Of a DNA stretch of 64,000 bases, positions 22,996 to 32,086 are shown piece by piece (within the stretch, counting starts at the first letter, position 1; each line of letters opens with the position of its first letter). The DNA is from Pseudoxanthomonas koreensis (GTDB lineage: Bacteria > Pseudomonadota > Gammaproteobacteria > Xanthomonadales > Xanthomonadaceae). Both the position numbers and the translations under genes were made by a program. A model generated the notes under the pieces. It did no database searches, was not told the origin of the DNA, and saw nothing but the letters and a program-made list of their open reading frames with translations. The stretch is from assembly GCF_010093225.1 (NCBI RefSeq), contig NZ_PDWM01000007.1, forward strand, positions 1 through 64,000, written 5' to 3'.

Positions 22996-23820
22996 ATGGG
23001 CGTATTCAATCCTGGGGCTTTCATCATGCAGGCTCTTGTCGTCGCCATTGACCCCTCGATATGGACACCCGCAGGTGCGATCGCATGGCCCGGCCAAGAA
23101 AGGGCGGTAACCGTGGTGGATACCAGTCAACCGGACTACGCAGGTCAATGCGCATCATTGCTGCAAATCCAACGTCCCAATAGCGCTGGCTATTCGTTTC
23201 GAATGGGTGAGGAATGCCAAAAGCTCTTTGTCTTCATGGACCTTGGTGGAGGGGTCAATGGAGGGGAGCCATCGATCTGGTTCCTTGCGCGCCATGAATC
23301 CTTTCATATTGCTGCACAGATGTACGGCAGCAGGATTCCTGTCGATTTCATTCAGATCGACCCGGAATTGGTTCGTGACTTTTCTGATGGCACGGAGTTC
23401 GCCGGGCTCTACCACGAGCTTGCGTTGCTGACGACCAGCATCGTAAATGGATCTCCGCGATCATGTAAAAGCGTGGAGCTCGCCTACGTATCGTTGAGCG
23501 AGCGATCACGCACGTATCTGGACTACAAGATATTTTGGGAATGGCCAGCGGAGTTCTATGCTCAACAGGCAAGTTTCCCCGGTGATTTCGGCAAATACGA
23601 GTCCTTTAGGTCGCAGCTTTATGTTGGCGGCGATCCTGGCTATGAACTGTTCGTATCAGGAGTCAGAACCGGACTGGCTCTGGACGCCTTGGTTGGCAGG
23701 TCGAATTGGCAATCCGATGTAGCGCAAGGACAATCGATGTTCCACCTGCTTATGGCTCATGGTGGATGCCAATCCAGAAAGTTCGACCCTACAGTCCGCA
23801 TGAGGCGGGTAGAGCTTTGA
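22996..23820 (+). CDS. Putative HExxH metalloprotein, unknown family
   Basis: A 274-residue protein I do not recognise as a whole. WFLARHESFHIAAQM contains H100-E-S-F-H104, the zinc signature of gluzincin metallopeptidases, in a helix-like setting. Glutamates at 182 and 186 in WEWPAEFYA could provide the third ligand. A hydrophobic stretch near residues 9-18 (FIMQALVVAI) is short for a signal peptide, so location is unclear. Cysteines at 51, 74, 157 and 258 might form disulfides if exported. GTG 22990 is an alternative start two codons upstream. It follows the double-glycine peptide gene by 59 bases and shares its composition, suggesting a processing, immunity or effector role (inference). 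Confidence 0.6.
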   Translation: MGVFNPGAFIMQALVVAIDPSIWTPAGAIAWPGQERAVTVVDTSQPDYAGQCASLLQIQRPNSAGYSFRMGEECQKLFVFMDLGGGVNGGEPSIWFLARHESFHIAAQMYGSRIPVDFIQIDPELVRDFSDGTEFAGLYHELALLTTSIVNGSPRSCKSVELAYVSLSERSRTYLDYKIFWEWPAEFYAQQASFPGDFGKYESFRSQLYVGGDPGYELFVSGVRTGLALDALVGRSNWQSDVAQGQSMFHLLMAHGGCQSRKFDPTVRMRRVEL

Positions 23821-23939
23821 CCGACTGGCTGTGATTTCCCGGCAGGCTGTTCATGCGGGGCATCATTGTGATGAGTGTAATGAGGCCAGTAGTGTCGCCA
23901 ATGATTGAGGGCGGCTCATCCCATCCAGAGGGCATTCGG

Positions 23940-24083
23940 ATGCCGAAGACCAGGAAGCTGGATGTCGCCATAACAGGCGTATTGTTGACTTTCTTCATGG
24001 CGTGGCATTACCGCGCGGACCTTGTCGAGGTGTGGCGCGCAGCTGCGAAGACCAGCGCTGCACTCGTCCAGGAGTGCGAGTAG
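23940..24083 (+). CDS. Small putative membrane protein
   Basis: A 47-residue ORF starting MPKTRKLD with a single hydrophobic segment, VAITGVLLTFFMAWHY, and a positively charged N-terminus, so the C-terminal helix would face outwards. AGAGGG lies six bases before the ATG. The frame is open further upstream to an ATG at 23853, and that longer version contains a second Gly-Gly (SPMIEGG). It lies downstream of the HExxH gene on the same strand and shares its composition. Small single-pass proteins often act as immunity proteins in peptide systems, but nothing here proves that. Confidence 0.4.
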   Translation: MPKTRKLDVAITGVLLTFFMAWHYRADLVEVWRAAAKTSAALVQECE

Positions 24084-24132
24084 GTCGTGGCAAGCCTAGA
24101 TGGCGGCCGGGTTGTTCCGGCGTGGGGCCGCC

Positions 24133-24522
24133 TCAATCCTCGTCATCCCCTTCCACGATCTTCCTCTGCATCGCATCCAGGTACGCGTCCGCTTCGGCCA
24201 TCGAGGTGAAGATCTCGCCCAGTGGCACGGCCTTGACCATGTCGAACACCTTCTGGATCTGCGGCTGCGGGTTGACCACCAGCACCTTGCCGCCACGTGC
24301 CGACAGCGCCTTGCGTGCCTTGAACACCGAGCGGATGCCGGCGCTGCTGATGTAGTCCAGGCCGGCCAGGTCCAGCACCAGCGAGGTGACCGCGTTGTTG
24401 GCCAGCAGCGGTGCCAGGGCCTGGTCCAGTTCGGCGTAGGTGTGGGTGTCCAGGCGGCCGCCGATGGCCACGCGCTGGCGGCCGCTGGAAGGGGGGGCGA
24501 TCTCGGTCCGCAGGTTGCTCAT
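24133..24522 (-). CDS. STAS-domain anti-sigma-factor antagonist
   Basis: A 129-residue single STAS domain. LVLDLAGLDYISSAGIRSVFKA matches the phosphorylation loop of SpoIIAA/RsbV-like antagonists, with serines 59 and 60 as candidate phosphosites. An acidic tail (EGDDED) ends the protein. Its ATG overlaps the stop of the upstream phosphatase/kinase gene by four bases, so the two are made together; that protein carries both a PP2C-type phosphatase and an RsbW-like ATPase, the two enzymes that would set this protein's phosphorylation state. No sigma factor lies beside it. Confidence 0.88.
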   Translation of the reverse strand: MSNLRTEIAPPSSGRQRVAIGGRLDTHTYAELDQALAPLLANNAVTSLVLDLAGLDYISSAGIRSVFKARKALSARGGKVLVVNPQPQIQKVFDMVKAVPLGEIFTSMAEADAYLDAMQRKIVEGDDED

Positions 24523-26936
24523 GCCTTGCTCTCCATGTCGTTCGCGGCATCGAGCCGCAGGCTGATCCGAAGGATGTTGGAACCGTCGATGCGCTGGTAG
24601 TCGATGGCGTCGGCCAGTTCGCGCACCAGGAACACGCCCAGGCCGCCGATGTCGCGTTCGGCGATGTCGGTGTCCAGGTCCGGTGCGTCGCGCGTGGTGG
24701 GGTCGAAGGCCGGGCCACGGTCGCGGAACTCCAGCCACAGCTGGCCGTCGGCCACGCGCGCGTGCATCTCCAGCGGTGCGCCGGGCGTGACCGCGTGTTC
24801 GACCGCGTTGCAGGCCACTTCCTCGACGATCAGGCGGGCGTCGTGCATGGACGTCTGGCTGGCGCCGTGGCAGGCCAGCAGCGCTTCGATCGCGTCGGTC
24901 ATCCGCAGCACGTCCGCGGACGACTGGGCCACGCTCACGTGCACCGAAGTCTCCCCTTTGGCGCCGACAGCATGCGCCTGGGTGGTATCGATGTCGAGGT
25001 CGCGGGTGTGGCTGATGGCCAGGATCGTGGTGTCGTCCGAAGGTGGCGCGCCATCGACGAAACGGCGCACGTCGGCGAGCACCTGCGCGCATGTCGCCGC
25101 CGCACCGGTGCCGCCATGCCGTGCCAGCGCCTGCCGCAGGCGCTCGTCGCCGTAGGCTTCGTCGGCCAGGTTGAAGGCCTCGGTGACGCCATCGGTATAG
25201 GCGACCAGGCAGTCGCCCGCGGCCAGCGCGCCCTGCCACGACGGGAAGTCGCTGCTCAGCTCGAATCCCAGCGGCGGGCCGCTCTCCACCGCCAGCGGCT
25301 GCACCCGGCCGTCGCCATGCAGCAGCAGCGGCGGATCGTGGCCGGCGCTGGCCAGGGCGAGGTTGCCGTGCAGGTCGATGCGCCCGCACAGCACGGTGGC
25401 GAACATGCAGGTGTCGTTGCCCTGCACCAGCCGGCGCGAACCTTCGGCCAGCGCCTGCGACGGCGAGGTGGCGGTCTGGATCGCCACTTCCAGCACCGTC
25501 ACCGCGCGGGCCATGAACAGCGCCGCCGGCACGCCCTTGTCGGAGACGTCGCCGACCACGAACCACAGTTCGCCGTCCTCGCGCTCGATGAAGTTGTAGA
25601 AGTCCCCGCCCACCGCCTTGGCCGGCTCCAGCAGCGCCTGCGCTTCCAGGTGCTCGCTTCCCTGGCCCAGGGTGCGGCCCTGCGGCAGCATCGCCTGCTG
25701 GATGTCGCGCGCGATCGACAGCTCGCTCTCCAGCTTCTGCCGCGCCGCGCCCAGCTGCTCGATCTCGCCCAGCTGCCCCCGGATCGAGTGCCGCGCCCGC
25801 TCCAGCGTGCGCGCCAGCACGCCGACTTCGTCCCGCCGCTGCTGCTGCGCCAGCGGCACCTCGCGGCCGTCGACGATGGCGTCCACCGCCGAGCCGGCCA
25901 GCGCCTCCAGCGGCTTGCTGATCTGCCGGCCGATCCGGCGCACCAGGAACGTACCGGCCGCCGCCAGCACCAGGCTCACCAGCACCAGCGCGAGCAGGGC
26001 GCGGTCGAAGCGGTCCATGATCAGGTCGTAGGACTGCCCGACCAACAGCGTCCAGCCGGTGTCGCCGACCGGTTCGACCGAGGTGTAGCGCATGCGTCCG
26101 ATGTTGGCGTCGCGATGCCCCAGGTAGGCCTGGCGGCGTTCGCGCGCCGCCGCGGCCACCTCCGCCAGATCGCCGCGGTCCTGGCGCGCGATGAAGGCGT
26201 CGAACGTTTCCTGCGCCCGCGCGCCCGGGATCGTGCTCAAAGCGATGGTGCCGCCCGGGGCGAGCAGGGTGACGCGCATGCCCGGCAGGTGCGCCAGGGT
26301 TTCGATCGGTGCGATCAGGTCGTCGACCGGGATGTCCAGGCTGGCCATGCCGGTGCCCAGCGGCCGCAGCGGCACGTTGTAGGTGGCCATCCACACCTGG
26401 CCGGCGGTCTGGTTGAGGTAGGGCTCGGACCACCAGCCGGCCGGCGCGGCCTGGGTGGCTCGGTACCAGGGCTGGGCGTGGTAGTCGTAGCCGTCGGCGA
26501 GGAAGTCGCGCTCGCCGAGCGGGCCCATGTAGCGTGTGTACGCCAGCCCTCCCGGCTCACGCGGCTCCACGATCAGCAGCGTGCCGGCTGCACCCGGGAT
26601 CGAGTCGAGCACCGCGGCCTGCGCCTGCCGCAGCTGTTCGTGGTCCAGCGATGCGCGCGAGACCAACTGTGCCAGGTTGCCGGTGGCGACCGTCAGCGTG
26701 CGCAGGCTGGTCTCCAGCCGCTCGGCGGCCTCGCCGGCGGTGGCGCGGTTGTCGCGCTGGGCGTTGTCGAGGATCTCGCGGCGCAGGTACGCGGCGGTGG
26801 CCAGGGTCACCGCGAGCAGGAACAGCAGCGTGCTCAGGCCCGACCACAGGGCGATGCGCGTGCGCAGGCTGTGGTACCAGCGCACGGACTCGTGCGGCGG
26901 CGCGGCGCCAGTGGCGTCGGACGCTTCGATCGGCAT
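24519..26936 (-). CDS. Membrane receptor-HAMP-SpoIIE phosphatase-HATPase regulator
   Basis: An 805-residue inner-membrane signalling protein. Membrane segments lie near residues 28-50 and 313-335, with a periplasmic sensor of about 260 residues between them, of double-Cache type by its GYDYHAQPWYRA and WWSEPY. A HAMP domain (about 335-385) and a coiled helix lead to a SpoIIE/RsbU PP2C phosphatase with metal residues in GGDFY (about 443), GDVSDKG (462), YTDGVTEA (580) and DDTTIL (634). A C-terminal RsbW-like HATPase has EEVACNAVEH (705) and DRGPAFDP (739). Combined with the overlapping STAS gene it forms a full partner-switching module in two genes. Confidence 0.9.
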   Translation of the reverse strand: MPIEASDATGAAPPHESVRWYHSLRTRIALWSGLSTLLFLLAVTLATAAYLRREILDNAQRDNRATAGEAAERLETSLRTLTVATGNLAQLVSRASLDHEQLRQAQAAVLDSIPGAAGTLLIVEPREPGGLAYTRYMGPLGERDFLADGYDYHAQPWYRATQAAPAGWWSEPYLNQTAGQVWMATYNVPLRPLGTGMASLDIPVDDLIAPIETLAHLPGMRVTLLAPGGTIALSTIPGARAQETFDAFIARQDRGDLAEVAAAARERRQAYLGHRDANIGRMRYTSVEPVGDTGWTLLVGQSYDLIMDRFDRALLALVLVSLVLAAAGTFLVRRIGRQISKPLEALAGSAVDAIVDGREVPLAQQQRRDEVGVLARTLERARHSIRGQLGEIEQLGAARQKLESELSIARDIQQAMLPQGRTLGQGSEHLEAQALLEPAKAVGGDFYNFIEREDGELWFVVGDVSDKGVPAALFMARAVTVLEVAIQTATSPSQALAEGSRRLVQGNDTCMFATVLCGRIDLHGNLALASAGHDPPLLLHGDGRVQPLAVESGPPLGFELSSDFPSWQGALAAGDCLVAYTDGVTEAFNLADEAYGDERLRQALARHGGTGAAATCAQVLADVRRFVDGAPPSDDTTILAISHTRDLDIDTTQAHAVGAKGETSVHVSVAQSSADVLRMTDAIEALLACHGASQTSMHDARLIVEEVACNAVEHAVTPGAPLEMHARVADGQLWLEFRDRGPAFDPTTRDAPDLDTDIAERDIGGLGVFLVRELADAIDYQRIDGSNILRISLRLDAANDMESKA

Positions 26937-27063
26937 GCCGGTCCCCCCGTGCGGACGCCGGCATCATAGCGCCGTGCCGCACGCCGCGAACGCCTGCGCC
27001 TGGCTGCCCGTTGCCGGTGCGCCGCGCACGGGCGCGGCCGGCATGCCGGCGCAGCGTGATCGC

Positions 27064-29064
27064 TTATTCCCGCTGCCGGCTGATCGCCAGGATGGTGATG
27101 TCGTCGGACTGCGGCGCCGCGCCGGCGAAGCGGCGCACGTCGTCGAGCAGGCGCCGGCACGCCGCCTGCGCGCTGGCGCCGGGCGCCAGCGCGCGCAGCA
27201 GGCGTTCGCTGCCGTAGGCGCGGTTGTCCGGGTCGAAGGCCTCGGTCACCCCGTCGGTGTAGCCGACCAGGGTCGCGCCGGCCGGCAGCACGCCTTCGTA
27301 CAGAGGGAACGCATCGCCCGGCTCGAACCCCAGCGGCGCGCCGGCAGCCACCTCCAGCAGTGCGCAACTGCCGTCGGCCTGCAGCAGCAGCGGCGGCTCA
27401 TGCCCGGCGCTGGCCAGCTGGATGCGCCCGCTGGCCACCTCCAGCCGCCCGCACAGCACGGTGGCGAACATGCAGGTCTCGTTGTTCTCGGCCAGCCGCA
27501 CCGAGGCGGAGGCCAGGATCTTCTCCGGCGTGCCGTGGCGCCGCGCCATCTGCTCCAGCACGGTGAGCGTGCGCGCCATGAACAGCGCCGCCGGAATGCC
27601 CTTGTCGGACACGTCGCCGACCGCGAACCACAGCACGCCCGGCTCCAGCTCGGAGAACTGGTAGAAGTCGCCGCCCACCTCGCTGGCCGGTTCCAGCAGC
27701 GCGTGCGCTTCCACGTGCATGTGCCCGGTGTCGAAGCCGCGCCCGGCCGGCAGCATCGACTGCTGGATGTCGCGCGCGATCGACAGCTCGCTCTCCAGCT
27801 TCTGCCGCGCACTGGCCATGCGCCCGATCTCGTGCATCTGCCCGCGGATCGAATCGCGCGCGGTGTCGAACGCGCGCGCCATCACCCCGACCTCGTCCTC
27901 GCGCTGCACGTACGGGATCGGCCGGTCGAACCGGCCCTGGCTGAAGTGGTGCGCGCTGTCGGTGAGCTCCTCGATCGGCGCGGCCAGCGCGCTGCCGTAG
28001 CGCCGCGCCAGCCACAGCGCCACCAGCAGCGCGAACAGGCTGGCCAGCGCCACCATCAACGCGATCCGGTCCAGCCGATGCAGGAACCAGCGGTCGGACA
28101 CGGTGAGCGCATAGGTCCAGCCGCTGTCGCCCACCGGCAGCACCACCGTGCCCAGCGCGTCGCCGCGCGCGTCGTGGTGCTCGAAGGTGGTGGCCTGGCG
28201 CGCGCCGATCGCCGCGACCAGCGGCGCCAGCCCTGCGCCGCCCGGCTGCGCCAGCAGTTCGCCGGCGTTGCGCCGCATCCGCACGTCCGCCTCCGGATGC
28301 CCCACCGCCAGCCCTTCGGGCGAGAACAGCATCGGCTGCAGGCCGGCGCCGCCCGCCTCGCCATGCCCGCCGACCAGCGCGGCCAGCCGTTCCACCGGCA
28401 CGTCCAGGCTGACCATGCCCACCGCCGGCGAGCCGGCCGCATCGCCCGGCCGCCGCAGCGGCAGGTTGAAGGTGGAGAAATATTCGCCGGCGGTGGCCGC
28501 GTTGGCGTACGGCTCGGACCACCACGGCCGCGGCGAGGCGACCGTGCGCAGGTACCACGGCATGGTCCGGTAGTCGTAGCCCAGGTCGGCCACCGACTGC
28601 TCCACCAGCGTGGCGCCATCGCGGCGGATGTACCAGGTGAAGCCGTCGGCGTCGCCCGGCAACTGGCCCGGTTCGATGATGACCATCGCCCCGGCGATGT
28701 CCGGGTCGCCGGCCAGGCTGGCCACCAGCAGCGCGCGCAGGCTGGACGGCTGCGCGCCCACGCCGGTGGCACTGGCGGCCAGGGTGCGGCCGCTGACCTG
28801 CACCGAATCCAGCGTCGCCTCCAGGCTGCGCACCGTCTGCCGCGCCAGGCTGTCGGCTTCGGCGCGCGCGTTCTCCACGATCAGCGCACGCGCGCCGAAG
28901 TAGAACGCCAGCGCGGTGAGCAGCAGCAGCCCGGCGTTGAGCAGGCTGGACCACAACACCATCCGCGTGCGCAGGCTGTCGCGCCAGCGCACCGCGCGGC
29001 GGGTGGGCGCGCCGGCCGCGTCCGCCGTGGTGGAGCCAGACGCGACCGCGTCCTCGCCGGACAT
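27064..29064 (-). CDS. Membrane receptor-HAMP-SpoIIE phosphatase
   Basis: A 666-residue paralogue of the neighbouring regulator, with the same order: membrane segment near residues 35-56, periplasmic Cache-like sensor (LGYDYRTMPWYLR, PWWSEPYANA), second membrane segment (ALMVALASLFALLVALWLA), HAMP, and a SpoIIE phosphatase with GGDFY, GDVSDKG, YTDGVTEA and DDITIL. It ends right after the phosphatase and has no HATPase domain, so it can dephosphorylate but not phosphorylate an antagonist. It may feed a second signal into the STAS protein at 24133 (inference). ATG 29064 has GAAGGAG seven bases upstream; ATGs further upstream lack such a site. Confidence 0.88.
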   Translation of the reverse strand: MSGEDAVASGSTTADAAGAPTRRAVRWRDSLRTRMVLWSSLLNAGLLLLTALAFYFGARALIVENARAEADSLARQTVRSLEATLDSVQVSGRTLAASATGVGAQPSSLRALLVASLAGDPDIAGAMVIIEPGQLPGDADGFTWYIRRDGATLVEQSVADLGYDYRTMPWYLRTVASPRPWWSEPYANAATAGEYFSTFNLPLRRPGDAAGSPAVGMVSLDVPVERLAALVGGHGEAGGAGLQPMLFSPEGLAVGHPEADVRMRRNAGELLAQPGGAGLAPLVAAIGARQATTFEHHDARGDALGTVVLPVGDSGWTYALTVSDRWFLHRLDRIALMVALASLFALLVALWLARRYGSALAAPIEELTDSAHHFSQGRFDRPIPYVQREDEVGVMARAFDTARDSIRGQMHEIGRMASARQKLESELSIARDIQQSMLPAGRGFDTGHMHVEAHALLEPASEVGGDFYQFSELEPGVLWFAVGDVSDKGIPAALFMARTLTVLEQMARRHGTPEKILASASVRLAENNETCMFATVLCGRLEVASGRIQLASAGHEPPLLLQADGSCALLEVAAGAPLGFEPGDAFPLYEGVLPAGATLVGYTDGVTEAFDPDNRAYGSERLLRALAPGASAQAACRRLLDDVRRFAGAAPQSDDITILAISRQRE

Positions 29065-29343
29065 GGCGGCTCCTTCGATGCTGCGCTGCGGCGAAGCGGG
29101 GGACATCGCGAGCCCATGCATGGCGGAGTCGCCACGATCATAAGCACGAACCGGCATGCTGCACTGCGACATCGCCGCGCTGTCCCCGCGACTGTCCCGG
29201 ACAACCGATGATTGCAGCGGAAACCGACCCGCCACGCCCCCCTGTACGCCGCCGTAGCGAGGCGGCCGCAAGGGCCGGTGCGTTAAACTCCACGGTCCAT
29301 GACGAACATCGCGCCGCGGCCCACGCGCGGCATAGGGAGTGAC

Positions 29344-32037
29344 ATGAACTGGCTGAACGAGGTGCTGCAGAACGATCCGGATCCGGTCGAGACCCGTGAA
29401 TGGATCGAATCGCTCAAGGCGGTCATCGACCGCGACGGCCCCGAGCGCGCGCACCAGCTGCTGGAGGATATGGTCGAACTGCCCCGCCGCTCCGGCGCGT
29501 TCCTGCCGTTCTCCCCGACCACCGAATACGTCAACACCATCGCCCCGCACCTGGAGGCCAAGAGCCCGGGCAACGCGGACCTGGAATGGCGGATCCGCTC
29601 GATCATCCGCTGGAACGCGATGGCCATGGTCGTGCGGACCAACCGCAAGCCCGGCGACCTCGGCGGCCACATCGCCTCGTTCGCCTCCGGCGCCACGCTC
29701 TATGACGTGGGCTTCAACCACTTCTGGCGCGCCCCGTCCGACAGCCACCCGGGCGACCTGCTGTTCATCCAGGGCCACAGCTCGCCCGGCATCTACGCCC
29801 GCTCGTTCCTGGAAGGCCGCATCAGCGAGGACCAGCTCGACAACTTCCGCATGGAAGTGGACGGGCGCGGCATCTCGTCCTACCCGCACCCGTGGCTGAT
29901 GCCGGATTACTGGCAGACCCCGACCGTGTCGATGGGCCTGGGCCCGCTGGCGGCGATCTACCAGGCGCAGTTCATGAAGTACCTGGAGCACCGCGGCCTG
30001 ATCGAGAAGTCCGACCGCAAGGTCTGGTGCTTCATCGGCGACGGCGAGTCGGACGAACCGGAGACCCTGGGCGCGATCTCGCTGGCCGGGCGCGAAGGCC
30101 TGGACAACCTGGTGTTCGTGGTCAACTGCAACCTGCAGCGCCTGGACGGCCCGGTGCGCGGCAACGGCAAGATCATCCAGGAACTGGAAGGCGTGTTCCG
30201 CGGCGGCGGCTGGAACGTGATCAAGCTGCTGTGGGGCAGCTACTGGGATCCGCTCCTGGCGCGCGACAGCAACGGCGTGCTGAAGAAGCTGATGATGGAG
30301 ACCGTCGACGGCGAGTACCAGAACTGCAAGGCCTTCGGCGGCGCGTACACCCGCGAGAACTTCTTCGGCAAGTACCCGGAGACCGCGGCGATGGTCGCCT
30401 CGCTCTCCGACGAGGACATCTGGCGCCTGAACCGCGGCGGCCACGACCCGCACAAGGTCTACGCCGCCTACCAGCAGGCGGTGAACACCAAGGGCATGCC
30501 GACCGTGATCCTGGCCAAGACGGTCAAGGGCTACGGCATGGGCAGCGCCGGCGAGTCGCTCAACCCGACCCACCAGACCAAGAAGCTGGACGACGACGCG
30601 GTGCGCGCGTTCCGCGACCGCTTCAACATCCCGCTCAGCGACAAGCAGCTGGAAGAAGCCGAGCAGGTCCCGTTCTACCACCCCGGCGAGGACTCGCCGG
30701 AAGTGCAGTACCTGAAGGAGCGCCGCGCCGCGCTTGGCGGCTACCTGCCGCAGCGCCGGCGCAAGGCCAGCAAGTCCTTCACCGTGCCCACCCTGGACAA
30801 GTACGAGCGCCTGCTCAAGGACAGCGGCGAGCGCAGCTACTCGACCACCATGGCCTTCGTGCAGACGCTCAACATCGCCCTGCGCGACAAGGAACTGGGC
30901 CCGCACCTGGTGCCCATCGTCGCTGACGAAGCGCGCACCTTCGGCATGGAAGGCCTGTTCCGCCAGATCGGCATCTACGCCCCGTTCGGGCAGAAGTACA
31001 AGCCGGTCGACTCGGACCAGCTGATGTACTACCGCGAAGACCAGGCCGGCCAGGTGCTGCAGCAGGGCATCAGCGAGCCCGGCGCGATCGCCTCGTGGAT
31101 GGCCGCCGGCACCAGCTACTCGGTGTCCGACGTGCCGATGCTGCCGTTCTACATCTACTACTCGATGTTCGGCTTCCAGCGCGTGGGCGACCTCGCCTGG
31201 CAGGCCGCCGACATGCGCACCCGCGGCTTCCTGCTCGGCGGCACCGCCGGCCGCACCACGCTCAACGGCGAAGGCCTGCAGCACGAGGACGGCTTCAGCC
31301 AGATCGTCGCCGGCGGCATCCCCAACGTGCGCAGCTACGACCCGACCTTCGGCTACGAAGTCACCGTGCTGCTCCAGCACGGCATGAAGGCGATGATGGA
31401 GGACCAGATCGACGAGTACTGGTACCTCACCCTGATGAACGAGAACTACACCCACCCGGAGATGCCGGCGGGTGCGGAGACCGGGATCATCAAGGGCATG
31501 TACCTGCTCAAGGACGCCGGCAAGCCGAAGAAGGGCGAACTGCGCGTGCAGCTGCTGGGCAGCGGCACCATCCTGCGCGAGGCGATCGCCGCGGCCGAAC
31601 TGCTGGACAAGGACTTCGGCGTGACCGCGGACATCTGGTCGTGTCCGAGCTTCAACGAGCTGCGGCGTGACGGGTTCGACGTGGAGCGGTGGAACCGGAT
31701 GAACCCGGAAGCCAAGAGCCCGCGCAAGGCGTACGTGACCGAGCTGCTGGAAGGGCGGCAGGGGCCGGCGATTGCTGCGACGGACTACGTGCGCGGGTTC
31801 GCCGACCAGATCCGGGCGTTCGTGCCGATGGCCTATACCGTGCTGGGCACGGACGGGTTCGGGCGTTCGGACACGCGCGCCAACTTGCGGCGGTTCTTCG
31901 AGGTCGACCGGTACTACATCGCGCATGCGGCCATCGCCGCGTTGGCGAAGGACGGGAAGATGACCGGGAAGGATGTGGCCAGGGCGATCAAGCAGTACAG
32001 GATCGATCCGGAGAAGGCGAATCCGGTTGGGGTTTGA
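29344..32037 (+). CDS. aceE: Pyruvate dehydrogenase E1 component, homodimeric type
   Basis: An 897-residue thiamine diphosphate enzyme that decarboxylates pyruvate and acetylates the lipoyl domain of E2. Visible are FIQGHSSPGIYARSFLEGRI, the ThDP motif GDGESDEPE running to NLVFVVNCNLQRLDGPVRGNGK, and the C-terminal transketolase-like part with TLNGEGLQHEDG and GTDGFGRSDTR. ATG 29344 (MNWLNEVLQNDPDPVETREW) has GGGAG at good spacing and matches the family start; an in-frame ATG at 29299 would add 15 residues. E2 and E3 genes are not next to it, as is usual in xanthomonads. The final 100 codons use visibly different synonymous codons (more ggg/gcg) than the rest. Confidence 0.95.
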   Translation: MNWLNEVLQNDPDPVETREWIESLKAVIDRDGPERAHQLLEDMVELPRRSGAFLPFSPTTEYVNTIAPHLEAKSPGNADLEWRIRSIIRWNAMAMVVRTNRKPGDLGGHIASFASGATLYDVGFNHFWRAPSDSHPGDLLFIQGHSSPGIYARSFLEGRISEDQLDNFRMEVDGRGISSYPHPWLMPDYWQTPTVSMGLGPLAAIYQAQFMKYLEHRGLIEKSDRKVWCFIGDGESDEPETLGAISLAGREGLDNLVFVVNCNLQRLDGPVRGNGKIIQELEGVFRGGGWNVIKLLWGSYWDPLLARDSNGVLKKLMMETVDGEYQNCKAFGGAYTRENFFGKYPETAAMVASLSDEDIWRLNRGGHDPHKVYAAYQQAVNTKGMPTVILAKTVKGYGMGSAGESLNPTHQTKKLDDDAVRAFRDRFNIPLSDKQLEEAEQVPFYHPGEDSPEVQYLKERRAALGGYLPQRRRKASKSFTVPTLDKYERLLKDSGERSYSTTMAFVQTLNIALRDKELGPHLVPIVADEARTFGMEGLFRQIGIYAPFGQKYKPVDSDQLMYYREDQAGQVLQQGISEPGAIASWMAAGTSYSVSDVPMLPFYIYYSMFGFQRVGDLAWQAADMRTRGFLLGGTAGRTTLNGEGLQHEDGFSQIVAGGIPNVRSYDPTFGYEVTVLLQHGMKAMMEDQIDEYWYLTLMNENYTHPEMPAGAETGIIKGMYLLKDAGKPKKGELRVQLLGSGTILREAIAAAELLDKDFGVTADIWSCPSFNELRRDGFDVERWNRMNPEAKSPRKAYVTELLEGRQGPAIAATDYVRGFADQIRAFVPMAYTVLGTDGFGRSDTRANLRRFFEVDRYYIAHAAIAALAKDGKMTGKDVARAIKQYRIDPEKANPVGV

Positions 32038-32056
32038 GGTCGGATATTGAGGAACG

Positions 32057-32085
32057 AAAAAAGCGGCCGAAAGGCCGCTTTTTTT
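32057..32085. terminator. Bidirectional terminator between aceE and the cytosine methyltransferase gene
   Basis: AAAAAAGCGGCC / GGCCGCTTTTTTT with loop GAAA forms a long stem with A and T tracts on both sides, so it can stop transcripts from aceE (plus) and from the convergent methyltransferase gene (minus), whose stop is at 32087. Confidence 0.9.
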
Positions 32086-32086
32086 G

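Noticed and set aside
23853-23939. Longer version of the 47-residue membrane protein with a second Gly-Gly leader (SPMIEGG)
   Set aside because: The sequence before the Gly-Gly lacks the usual acidic/leucine leader pattern and the ATG at 23853 has a weak ribosome site, so the short form is preferred; not excluded.
29065-31926. Upstream extension of the second SpoIIE phosphatase frame over aceE
   Set aside because: Antisense to aceE with composition of a shadow frame; the ribosome site before 29064 marks the real start.
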